Below are positions 27,494 through 35,379 of a DNA stretch of 64,000 nt, piece by piece; the stretch's first letter is position 1, and every line of letters begins with the position of its first letter. The notes beneath the pieces are model-generated. The model was given only the letters and a program-made list of their open reading frames with translations, was not told the origin of the DNA and searched no databases. The position numbers were made by a program, and so were the translations under genes. The DNA is from Campylobacter rectus (lineage in GTDB: Bacteria; Campylobacterota; Campylobacteria; Campylobacterales; Campylobacteraceae): NCBI RefSeq assembly GCF_004803795.1, contig NZ_CP012543.1, forward strand, positions 1,178,001 through 1,242,000, in the 5' to 3' direction.

Positions 27494-28359
27494 TTTTTTT
27501 CTTACTTTTTTTTCCTATTTTTTTATTTTCTTCGGATTTGGCGCTTTGGCCGATGTATTGCGTTTCAAACGGCAAAATAACGCTAGCTGATCTTGGCTTT
27601 GAAGGCAAAAATGATGAAATATTAAATTTAAACGATAGCAAAGCCGCAAAAATAAATTCTCAAAAATTAGCCGAAATTTTAAAAAAATATGACGTACGAC
27701 TCGAGGATAAAAGCGGCGGAGAGACGATTTTCGTCAAAAACTGCGACGCGCTAAATTTGGTGCAGCGAGCGTTTTTGCAGGCGGTTACGAGCGAGTTTAA
27801 AGATATAAAATTCGTCAAATTTCCGCTCATCGAGCCTCAAAACGAGCTTCCTAAAAATTTTCATGAATACAAATTCGACAAAATTTACACAAACAAAATC
27901 AATCCAAAAGGCAGCTTTAGGGCCGGTTTCGTCACGCCAAACGGCTCGCGGCCAAGCGTATTTTTTAGATATGAGATCGGCGCGAAAATGCCCGTTTTAA
28001 GAGCGACCAGGCCGCTTGCCACACGCCAAATGTTGGGCGTGGGCGACTTTGTAAAGGATTGGGTGGAGCTTGGCGAGTTTAGCCCCGATATGATGAGCGA
28101 GGCGCCAAATGCGAGGCTAGCGGCCAAACAAAATATAAAAAGCGGCGAAGTCTTGCGGCTGCGGCAGTTTACTTCGCTTCCGCTTATCAAAAAAGGCGAG
28201 CGCGTGGGCGCCGTGCTTAGCGATGGGGCGCTTAGCATCATCGTCGAGGTTACTGCGCTAGAAAACGGCAATCTAGGCGATACGATCAAGGTCAAAAACA
28301 ACGACAAAAAGGTCTTTAGCGCGCAAATCGTCTCAAAAAAACAGGTGATGATAAGATGA
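27493..28359 (+). CDS. flgA: Flagellar P-ring chaperone FlgA, start uncertain
   Basis: The C-terminal ~130 residues fit FlgA/SAF: ATRPLATRQMLGVGDFVKDW, AKQNIKSGEVLRLRQFTS and VKKGERVGAVLSDG-type elements, ending DTIKVKNNDKKVFSAQIVSKK. FlgA helps P-ring assembly in the periplasm, so it needs a signal peptide. The hydrophobic segment FFLLFFPIFLF begins exactly after the tRNA-Gly. There is no ATG, GTG or TTG between the tRNA end and this segment; an ATT at 27493 (or 27517) is the best candidate. An upstream ATG at 27379 precedes the expected transcription start and would translate the tRNA. The downstream order flgA-ubiX-coaD-tmk-hisS-speA is that of Campylobacter. Confidence 0.85.
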   Translation: MFFLLFFPIFLFSSDLALWPMYCVSNGKITLADLGFEGKNDEILNLNDSKAAKINSQKLAEILKKYDVRLEDKSGGETIFVKNCDALNLVQRAFLQAVTSEFKDIKFVKFPLIEPQNELPKNFHEYKFDKIYTNKINPKGSFRAGFVTPNGSRPSVFFRYEIGAKMPVLRATRPLATRQMLGVGDFVKDWVELGEFSPDMMSEAPNARLAAKQNIKSGEVLRLRQFTSLPLIKKGERVGAVLSDGALSIIVEVTALENGNLGDTIKVKNNDKKVFSAQIVSKKQVMIR

Positions 28360-29639
28360 AAATTTTTCTTGGCATCAGCGGCGCTAGCGGCGTAAATCTG
28401 GGGCTTAAGCTCGCTTTTGAGATAGCAAAAAGAGCGCAACTGCACCTGTGCGTGAGTAAGAACGCGATGAATGTGCTGGAAAAAGAGTTAAATTTTACCG
28501 ATTTTTTCCGTAAAAACGGCGAAAATTTAAACACCATCGGCGCGACGAGTGGTAAATTTGACGAAGCGACGGCTAAATTTAGCAATGCGGCGCGCAGAGG
28601 CGAAGTTTTAAATTTTCGCACCGACCAAAACGCGGTCAAATTTGACAAAATTTACGGCGATGAAAACGACTCGGACGCAGATTTTCAAATTTGGGCGCCA
28701 AATTTAAAACGAGCAAATAAAAACGACTCGCAAAAGCGCTACGGCGAAAGCGCAAAATTTGCAAATTTGAGCTTCGCGCAGAGCGAGGCGGATTTTGGCG
28801 ATAGCGATAAAAAATCTAAAAGTAAAAACAGCGAATTTGTTTCAAACGGCACGCAAATTTTTAGCGATGAAAATTTAAAAAATTGTAAAACGATAGGCGG
28901 TGTCGGCAGCCGGGATAACGGCGATCTTGACGATGCAAACGGTCAAATTTGCCAAAATAGCGGTAAATTTTACGGAGGTTACGACGATAAAATCAAAGAG
29001 CAAGACGGTAAAATTTGCGGCAAAATCGACGTTATAAAATCTCAAAATAAAGATAATTTTGATAAAATTTATGCCGAGAACAGCGCTAAAAATTCGGATA
29101 AATTCGATACTCGCTTTAATGAAAAAAATAAAGCCGGAATTTCCCGCGAGTTTAGTGCCGTAAAATCTCAAGATAAAGATAATTTTGATAAATTTTTATC
29201 TCAAAACGGCGCCAAACAAGACGAAATTCATCAAATTTGGCAAGATTTGCAAAATCGCGCCGTTATCTATGGCGACTCCGATCTGGCCGCAGCGCCGAGC
29301 TCGGGATCGTTCGGCATAGGCGCTACTATCATAGCACCCTGCTCTATCAACACTCTAGCCAAAATCCACGCAGGCTTTGCCGACACGCTGATAACTCGCG
29401 CCGCCGCAGTCGCGCTAAAGGAGCGAAAGAGGCTGATTTTGGGCGTTAGAGAGATGCCGTTTTCTACGCTTGCACTCGAGCACGCAGCTAAGCTCTCCGC
29501 TCTTGGCGCCGTTATCGCGCCACCGGTTTTGGGATATTATTCGGCTCAAAATAGCCTCGAAGATATGGAAAATTTCATCATCGGCAAGTGGCTTGACCTG
29601 CTCGGACTTAAGCATCAAATTTACAAAAGATGGAGCTAA
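28356..29639 (+). CDS. ubiX: UbiX flavin prenyltransferase with a large low-complexity insertion
   Basis: Residues 1-~50 (MKIFLGISGASGVNLGLKLA) and ~299-427 (YGDSDLAAAPSSGSFG; IIAPCSINTLAKIHAG; LGVREMPFSTLALEH) together make a complete UbiX of normal size (~185 residues). Between them lie ~245 extra residues rich in Asn, Asp, Lys, Ser and Phe with no domain. UbiX makes prenyl-FMN, the cofactor of UbiD-type decarboxylases in quinone synthesis. The frame stays open through the insert, so a functional enzyme with a long loop is possible. ATGA overlap with flgA upstream. Confidence 0.88.
   Translation: MKIFLGISGASGVNLGLKLAFEIAKRAQLHLCVSKNAMNVLEKELNFTDFFRKNGENLNTIGATSGKFDEATAKFSNAARRGEVLNFRTDQNAVKFDKIYGDENDSDADFQIWAPNLKRANKNDSQKRYGESAKFANLSFAQSEADFGDSDKKSKSKNSEFVSNGTQIFSDENLKNCKTIGGVGSRDNGDLDDANGQICQNSGKFYGGYDDKIKEQDGKICGKIDVIKSQNKDNFDKIYAENSAKNSDKFDTRFNEKNKAGISREFSAVKSQDKDNFDKFLSQNGAKQDEIHQIWQDLQNRAVIYGDSDLAAAPSSGSFGIGATIIAPCSINTLAKIHAGFADTLITRAAAVALKERKRLILGVREMPFSTLALEHAAKLSALGAVIAPPVLGYYSAQNSLEDMENFIIGKWLDLLGLKHQIYKRWS
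28506..29245 (+). repeat. In-frame AAATTT-rich low-complexity insertion within ubiX
   Basis: About 740 bases dominated by AAATTT/AAATTTG words that split the UbiX fold. It contains a direct repeat of about 35 bases (29036-29071 and 29162-29198, both encoding KSQ-[ND]-KDNFDK). Boundaries are approximate, set by where UbiX similarity stops and resumes. Confidence 0.7.
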
Positions 29640-29720
29640 AACAGCTGCGCCGGTCGTAAGATAAAGTCCTATTTTAGGCATAAAATAGTAAAATCAACCT
29701 TTAAAATTTAAAGGCGAAAA

Positions 29721-30188
29721 ATGAAAGCTTGCATATATCCGGGCACCTTTGATCCCGTAACAAACGGACACGTCGACGTTATCAGGCGGGCGACTAAAAT
29801 TTTCGATAAAGTCATCGTCGCAGTTGCGGCTAGCGAGAGTAAGCAGCCCTATTTTAGCCTGGCTAGACGCGTTGAGATGGTAAAAATCTCAACGGCGGAT
29901 TTAAAAAACGTCGAGGTCGTGGGCTTTGATAACCTGCTCGTCGATTTTGCCAAAAGCTGCGGCGTAAACGTCGTGATCCGCGGACTTCGCGCGGTTAGCG
30001 ACTTTGAGTACGAGCTGCAAATCGGCTACGCAAACGCCACGCTTTGGGAGGAGCTTGAGACCGTTTATCTGATGCCGAGCCTCAAAAACGCCTTTATCTC
30101 AAGCTCGATCGTGCGCTCCGTTCTCAGCCACGACGGCGACGTCAGCAAGCTGGTTCCGAGCGAAATTTTAGAAACTTTGAAAGGCTAA
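29721..30188 (+). CDS. coaD: Phosphopantetheine adenylyltransferase
   Basis: A 155-residue Coa[21 protein letters not shown] at the start holds the T/H-x-G-H nucleotidyl-transfer motif, with [17 protein letters not shown] in the middle and [18 protein letters not shown] at the end. It makes dephospho-CoA, the penultimate step of coenzyme A synthesis. AAAGGCG precedes the ATG; the next gene begins two bases after its stop. Confidence 0.97.
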   Translation: MKACIYPGTFDPVTNGHVDVIRRATKIFDKVIVAVAASESKQPYFSLARRVEMVKISTADLKNVEVVGFDNLLVDFAKSCGVNVVIRGLRAVSDFEYELQIGYANATLWEELETVYLMPSLKNAFISSSIVRSVLSHDGDVSKLVPSEILETLKG

Positions 30189-30190
30189 AT

Positions 30191-30769
30191 TTGTATATTT
30201 TATTTGAAGGTATCGACGGCGCGGGCAAAAGCACGCAGATAGCGCGGCTGGCGACGGCTTACCCGCAAGCGATCGTGACTAAGGAGCCGGGCGGTACGAA
30301 GCTTGGCGAAAATTTGCGCGAGATATTACTAAAAGAAAACGATCTGGATAAAAGGGCCGAAATTTTGCTATTTTTGGCCGATAGAGCCGAGCATTCGGGT
30401 AAGATAATAAAACCCAACTCAGATAAAATGATTTTGAGCGACAGAGGCTTTGTTTCAGGCATGGCCTACGCGCTGGCGGGCGGAAATTTTAGCTTTGAAG
30501 AGCTTTTAAGCTTAAATAAATTTGCCCTACAAGGAAATTTTCCGCAAAAAATAGTATTTTTTAAAGCGGACGAAAGCACGCTAAGATCGCGCTTAAGCTC
30601 GCGCGCGCAGATGGACGGCATAGAGGCTAGGGGTTTTGAGTATCTACTAAGAGTACAGGACGCGATGGAGGAAATTTTGCAAAAACTAGACGTCAGTTAC
30701 GTCACGATCGACGCCGCCCTGGACGAAGAAAAAATAACGAATTTGATAAAGGAGTTTATAAATGATTAG
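30191..30769 (+). CDS. tmk: Thymidylate kinase
   Basis: The 192 residues carry the P-loop FEGIDGAGKSTQ (residues 4-15), the DR motif in LSDRGFVSGMAYA and the LID-like RSRLSSRAQMDGIE. The enzyme phosphorylates dTMP to dTDP in DNA precursor synthesis. I use TTG at 30191 as start because it places the P-loop strand normally and directly follows the coaD stop. It overlaps hisS by eight bases. Confidence 0.95.
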   Translation: MYILFEGIDGAGKSTQIARLATAYPQAIVTKEPGGTKLGENLREILLKENDLDKRAEILLFLADRAEHSGKIIKPNSDKMILSDRGFVSGMAYALAGGNFSFEELLSLNKFALQGNFPQKIVFFKADESTLRSRLSSRAQMDGIEARGFEYLLRVQDAMEEILQKLDVSYVTIDAALDEEKITNLIKEFIND

Positions 30770-32009
30770 CGCATTAAGGGGGATGAAGGACGTTTTGCCA
30801 CCCCAGTCGGGACTTTACGAGAGGATAATCAAAATCTGCGAAGAGGTCGCGAAAAACTACGGATACGAGTTCGTGCTGTCTCCACACCTGGAGCAAACGG
30901 CGCTTTTTCGCCGCAGCGTCGGGGAAAGCAGCGATATCGTGGGCAAGGAGATGTATCAGTTTGAGGACAAGGGCGGTAACGACGTTTGCCTGCGTCCGGA
31001 GGGCACTGCCGGCGTCGTGCGCGCCTTTATCGAGGCCAAATTTGACCGCACTGGCGGCGTGAGACGGTACTTTTACCACGGCTCGATGTTTCGCTACGAG
31101 CGTCCGCAAAAAGGACGTTTGCGCGAGTTTCATCAGTTTGGCTGCGAGTGCTTCGGCGAGCCTAGCGTTTATGAGGATGCGAGCGTTATTTTGATGATAA
31201 ACGAGATCTTCTCGCGCCTGGGTATCAAAACCAAGTTACTCATAAATTCGCTCGGAGATGCCGCTAGTATGGGTGCATACAGGCAAAAGCTGGTTAAATT
31301 TTTAGACGCGCACGAGGAGCAAATTTGCGAGGACTGCAAGCGCAGAAAGCTAACAAATCCTATCCGCGTGCTAGACTGCAAGGCCCAGAGCTGTCAGAAA
31401 ATTTACGAAAACGCGCCGCTGATAATCGGTAGCCTAAACGACGAATGCGCGGGCGAGTTTAAAAAGTTGCAAGAAATTTTAAGCGGCAACGGCGTGGAGT
31501 TTGAGATAGATCCAAAGCTTGTGCGCGGGCTTGATTACTACTGCAAAACGGCGTTTGAGTTCGTTTCAAGCGAGATCGGCGCAAAGAGCGCGGTCGCAGG
31601 CGGCGGACGCTACGACAGATTGGTCGAGTACCTAGGCGGCAAGGCTAGCTACGGCGTGGGCTTTGCGATGGGTATCGAGCGCATAATGGAAATCCTAGGC
31701 GGCCGAGAGAGCCAAAGCGCAAGAAGCGGCGTATATATCGGCGCGATGGATGCCGATGGCGTGGACGCGGTCTATAAAATAGCGATAAATTTAAGAAAAA
31801 GCATCCCCGTCCTAGTAAGCTACGAACCTAAAAAACTACAAAAGCACTTAAATGCGGCCGATAATGCTAACACTAGGATTTGCCTGTGCGTCGGCGAGGA
31901 CGAGCTAAAATCGGGCAAAATTTGGCTAAAAGATCTGAGCGAGAAAGCCGAAAAAACGCTTGATTTGGCGGATCTGGAGACGGAACTTAAAAGGATTTTA
32001 AATGTATGA
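30762..32009 (+). CDS. hisS: Histidyl-tRNA synthetase
   Basis: A 415-residue class II synthetase. It shows motif 1 around the N-terminal LPPQSGLYERI region, motif 2 in FRYERPQKGRLREFHQFG, the histidine-specific LVRGLDYYCKTAFE, and AVAGGGRYDRLVEYLGG with motif 3 in GVGFAMGIERIM. It charges tRNA-His. AAAGGAG lies before the ATG, which overlaps the end of tmk; its own end overlaps speA by eight bases. Confidence 0.97.
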   Translation: MISALRGMKDVLPPQSGLYERIIKICEEVAKNYGYEFVLSPHLEQTALFRRSVGESSDIVGKEMYQFEDKGGNDVCLRPEGTAGVVRAFIEAKFDRTGGVRRYFYHGSMFRYERPQKGRLREFHQFGCECFGEPSVYEDASVILMINEIFSRLGIKTKLLINSLGDAASMGAYRQKLVKFLDAHEEQICEDCKRRKLTNPIRVLDCKAQSCQKIYENAPLIIGSLNDECAGEFKKLQEILSGNGVEFEIDPKLVRGLDYYCKTAFEFVSSEIGAKSAVAGGGRYDRLVEYLGGKASYGVGFAMGIERIMEILGGRESQSARSGVYIGAMDADGVDAVYKIAINLRKSIPVLVSYEPKKLQKHLNAADNANTRICLCVGEDELKSGKIWLKDLSEKAEKTLDLADLETELKRILNV

Positions 32010-33837
32010 TTACGGTTTAAATTTGTGGGGAAACAATAACTTCATTGTCGAAAACGGTAAAATTTGCGTCAATACCGGCTCAAAACCGGCCATCATCGAC
32101 ATCGTAAAAAGCATCAGGAGCGAAGGCTACCGAGGCCCGCTATTGCTGCGCTTCCCTCACCTCATACACAAGCAAATTTCGCAAATTTACAAAAGCTTTG
32201 AGAGCGCTAAAAACGAATTCGGCTACAAAGGCAGCTTTAACGCCGTTTATCCGCTAAAAGTAAATCAATATCCGGGTTTTGTAAAAAACCTAGTCCGTCA
32301 CGGCCAAAAATACGGCTACGGGCTGGAGGCAGGCTCAAAGGCCGAGCTGCTGCTGGTGATGGCGTATAATAACGAAGGTGCGCCGATAACCGTAAACGGC
32401 TTTAAAGATAAAGAGATGATAAACATTGGCTTTATCGCGGCCGAAATGGGGCACAACATCACGCTAACGATCGAGGGACTAAACGAGCTTGAGGCTATCA
32501 TCGCCATCGCAAAAGAGCGTTTCGCGCCAAAGCCAAACATCGGCCTGCGTATCAGGCTGCATAGCAGCGGATCCGGCGTCTGGGCTAAAAGCGGCGGTAT
32601 AAACTCCAAATTCGGCCTAACCGCAACCGAGCTAATCGAAGCGGTAAATTTGCTAAAAGAGGCAAATTTGCTCGACCGCTTTAATATGATCCACTTTCAT
32701 ATCGGTTCGCAAATCACCGAAATCCACCCGCTAAAAAAAGCTCTAATCGAAGCAGGAAACATCTACGCCGAGCTGCGAAAAATGGGTGCGAAAAACCTAA
32801 AAGCCATAAATTTGGGCGGCGGTCTAGCTATAGAATACTCGCAGTTTAAGGAAAACTCGAGCCGAAACTACACGCTTAGCGAATACGCCAACGACGTGGT
32901 CTATCTGCTAAAAACGATGGCGACGCAGCGAAACGAGGTGGAGCCTGATATCTTTATCGAGAGCGGCCGTTTCGTCTCGGCTTCGCACGCCGTGCTGGTT
33001 GCGCCCGTTTTGGAGCTCTTTAGCCAGGACTACACCGAGGAAAAACTCGTGCTGAAAAAGAAAAACCCTCAGCTAATCACCGAGCTAAACGATCTGCTAA
33101 ACACGATAAAACCGTCAAACGCGATGGAGTATCTGCACGACAGCATCGATCATATGGAGAGCATTTTGACGCTATTTGATCTAGGCTACGTCGATTTGCA
33201 GGATCGCTCGAACGCTGAAATTTTAACCCACCTAATCATCAAAAAAGCGGCTAAAATCCTCGGCACCAAACAGCACAACGCCGAGCTTTTAAAGCTACAG
33301 GAAGAGGCGCAGGAGCGCTATCTCGTAAATTTTTCGCTATTTCAGTCGTTGCCTGATTTTTGGGGCTTAAAGCAAAATTTCCCTATCATGCCGCTTGACC
33401 GCCTGGACGTGCGCCCTACCCGTTCGGCGTCGCTGTGGGATATCACTTGCGATAGCGACGGCGAGATAGGCTTTGACGACGAGGAAAATCCTCTGTTTTT
33501 ACACGACGTGGACGTGGAAAAAGAGGAGTACTTTTTAGGATTTTTCCTAGTCGGAGCGTATCAGGAGGTGCTGGGTATGAAACACAACCTCTTTACTCAC
33601 CCGACCGAAGCTACTATCGAGATAGACGCCGAGGGCTTTAAGGTGTCGCACCTGCTGGAGAGCCAATCGATCCTTGATATCATGGAGGATCTTGACTACG
33701 ACATCTACGAGATCCAAGACATCCTAAACGAGCGTATCGAAAAGTCAAAGCTCGTAAACGACTCGCAACGAAAGCAAATTTTAGGCGAAATGTATCTGTT
33801 TTTAAACGATAACGGCTATCTAAAAACTATATCTTAA
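32002..33837 (+). CDS. speA: Biosynthetic arginine decarboxylase
   Basis: The 611 residues match the long PLP-dependent SpeA family. The PLP lysine is in NAVYPLKVNQYPGFV, the glycine-rich FHIGSQITEIHPL and LGGGLAIEYS belong to the alanine-racemase-type barrel, and the conserved FIESGRFVSASHAVLVAP follows. It makes agmatine from arginine for polyamine synthesis. Overlaps hisS; aspB follows 20 bases later with its own AAAGGAG. Confidence 0.95.
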   Translation: MYDYGLNLWGNNNFIVENGKICVNTGSKPAIIDIVKSIRSEGYRGPLLLRFPHLIHKQISQIYKSFESAKNEFGYKGSFNAVYPLKVNQYPGFVKNLVRHGQKYGYGLEAGSKAELLLVMAYNNEGAPITVNGFKDKEMINIGFIAAEMGHNITLTIEGLNELEAIIAIAKERFAPKPNIGLRIRLHSSGSGVWAKSGGINSKFGLTATELIEAVNLLKEANLLDRFNMIHFHIGSQITEIHPLKKALIEAGNIYAELRKMGAKNLKAINLGGGLAIEYSQFKENSSRNYTLSEYANDVVYLLKTMATQRNEVEPDIFIESGRFVSASHAVLVAPVLELFSQDYTEEKLVLKKKNPQLITELNDLLNTIKPSNAMEYLHDSIDHMESILTLFDLGYVDLQDRSNAEILTHLIIKKAAKILGTKQHNAELLKLQEEAQERYLVNFSLFQSLPDFWGLKQNFPIMPLDRLDVRPTRSASLWDITCDSDGEIGFDDEENPLFLHDVDVEKEEYFLGFFLVGAYQEVLGMKHNLFTHPTEATIEIDAEGFKVSHLLESQSILDIMEDLDYDIYEIQDILNERIEKSKLVNDSQRKQILGEMYLFLNDNGYLKTIS

Positions 33838-33857
33838 ATTTAGAAAAAGGAGTAAAA

Positions 33858-35027
33858 ATGCTATCAAAAAGAGTTCAGGTGCTAGGCGAGAGCCTAACCA
33901 TCGAAATCAGCACCAAGGCAAAAGAGATGAAAGCCCGCGGCGAGGACGTGATCAGTTTCGGCGCGGGCGAACCGGACTTTGACACGCCAGAGATCATCAA
34001 AAACGAAGTAAAAGCCGCCCTAGATAAAGGTTGCGGCAAATATACCGCCGTCGCCGGCACGCCCGAGGTGAGAGAGGCAGTCGCCGCAAAACTCAAGCGC
34101 GACAACGGTTTAAACTACGCGCCAAATCAAATAATAACAAACGTCGGCGCCAAGCACTCGCTTTTTAACGTATTCCAAGCGCTAGTCGATCATGGCGACG
34201 AGGTCATCGTACCAAGCCCGTACTGGGTGAGCTACCCGGAGATGGTCAAATTTAGCGGCGGCAATCCCGTCTTTATCGAAACTAACGAAAAGACCGGCTT
34301 TAAAATCACTCCCGAGCAGCTAAAGGCGGCGATCACTCCTAGAACTAAAATTTTAGTATTAAACAGCCCTTGCAACCCGACGGGCGCGATATATAGCCGC
34401 AAAGAGCTCGAAGCGCTGGGCGAAGTGCTAAAAGATACGAAAATCATCGTAGCTAGCGACGAAATGTACGAAAAGCTAAACTACGAGGGCGAATTCGTCG
34501 CGACCGCGGCGGTGAGCGAGGATATGTTTAACCGCACGATCACGATAAACGGCCTAAGCAAGTGCGGCGCGATGCCTGGCTGGAGATTTGGCTACATGGC
34601 TAGCCCGTTTAAAGAGCTAAACGCCGCGGTAAACAAGCTGCAAAGCCAAAGCACGAGCAACATAAACTCTCTAACGCAAGCCGGCGCCATCCCTGCGTTG
34701 CTCGGCAAAGCCGACGAGGACATCGCGTATATGAAGGGCGAGTTTAAAAAGCGCCGCGACCTAGGCGTCGAGATGATAAACGCTATACCGGGGCTTAGCG
34801 TGCTTAAGCCTGACGGCGCGTTTTATCTTTTTATAAACTGCTCCGAGGTCGAGCCAGATAGTATGAAATTTTGCAAAGAGCTGCTAGAAAAGGCCAAGGT
34901 TGCCGTGGTGCCCGGCGTTGGGTTTGGTATGGACGGATACTTTAGGCTGTCTTTTGCGACTGATTTAGAAAGTATCAGAAAAGGTATCGCAAGGATCGGC
35001 GAATTTGTAAAAAGCTATAAAAAGTAG
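33858..35027 (+). CDS. aspB: Aspartate aminotransferase
   Basis: A 389-residue fold-type I PLP transaminase: FGAGEPDFDTPEIIK near the N-terminus, LNSPCNPTGAIYSRKELEAL, the PLP lysine in INGLSKCGAMPGWRFGYMA, and FRLSFATDLESIRKG at the end. It moves the amino group between aspartate or glutamate and keto acids. It is the last gene of the flgA-to-aspB operon and is followed by a strong terminator. Confidence 0.95.
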   Translation: MLSKRVQVLGESLTIEISTKAKEMKARGEDVISFGAGEPDFDTPEIIKNEVKAALDKGCGKYTAVAGTPEVREAVAAKLKRDNGLNYAPNQIITNVGAKHSLFNVFQALVDHGDEVIVPSPYWVSYPEMVKFSGGNPVFIETNEKTGFKITPEQLKAAITPRTKILVLNSPCNPTGAIYSRKELEALGEVLKDTKIIVASDEMYEKLNYEGEFVATAAVSEDMFNRTITINGLSKCGAMPGWRFGYMASPFKELNAAVNKLQSQSTSNINSLTQAGAIPALLGKADEDIAYMKGEFKKRRDLGVEMINAIPGLSVLKPDGAFYLFINCSEVEPDSMKFCKELLEKAKVAVVPGVGFGMDGYFRLSFATDLESIRKGIARIGEFVKSYKK

Positions 35028-35037
35028 CGTAAATTTG

Positions 35038-35089
35038 GCTCAAATTTGACGCGGCGAGCTGGTTTTGCAGCGTCAAATTTGAGCTTTTG
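35038..35089 (+). terminator. Terminator after aspB
   Basis: GCTCAAATTTGACG (35038-35051) and CGTCAAATTTGAGC (35071-35084) form a perfect 14-bp stem with a 19-base loop, followed by TTTTG. It ends the flgA-aspB transcript. Confidence 0.8.
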
Positions 35090-35379
35090 AAGCAATCGCC
35101 TAGGTTGCTTTTTAAGAAAATTCGTTTTCTTTTGTGGGTTTTTGCATCCCGGGATTAAAAACAATAAACATATCCTAACTTTTATACAAAGACAAGCGAT
35201 TGTGCCGCCTCGATGCTAAAGCAAATTTTGCACTGGCTGGAATTGCTTCTAATGCTTAATGACGGATGATGCATAGGATTGGTAATGTTATTTTGAAATG
35301 TTTAAGAGTCTTTTATTTAGGCATTATTTTATTGGTCCGAGCCAACCACTCGGTCCTGTTTGGCATTCTAGCTTATAAT
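35090..35379. other. Intergenic region between convergent genes
   Basis: No gene is seen. A second short stem (AGCAA 35091-35095 with TTGCT 35105-35109, then TTTT) may back up the terminator. This is also where the minus-strand RTX array ends, and composition shifts to a more AT-rich state to the right. Confidence 0.4.
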
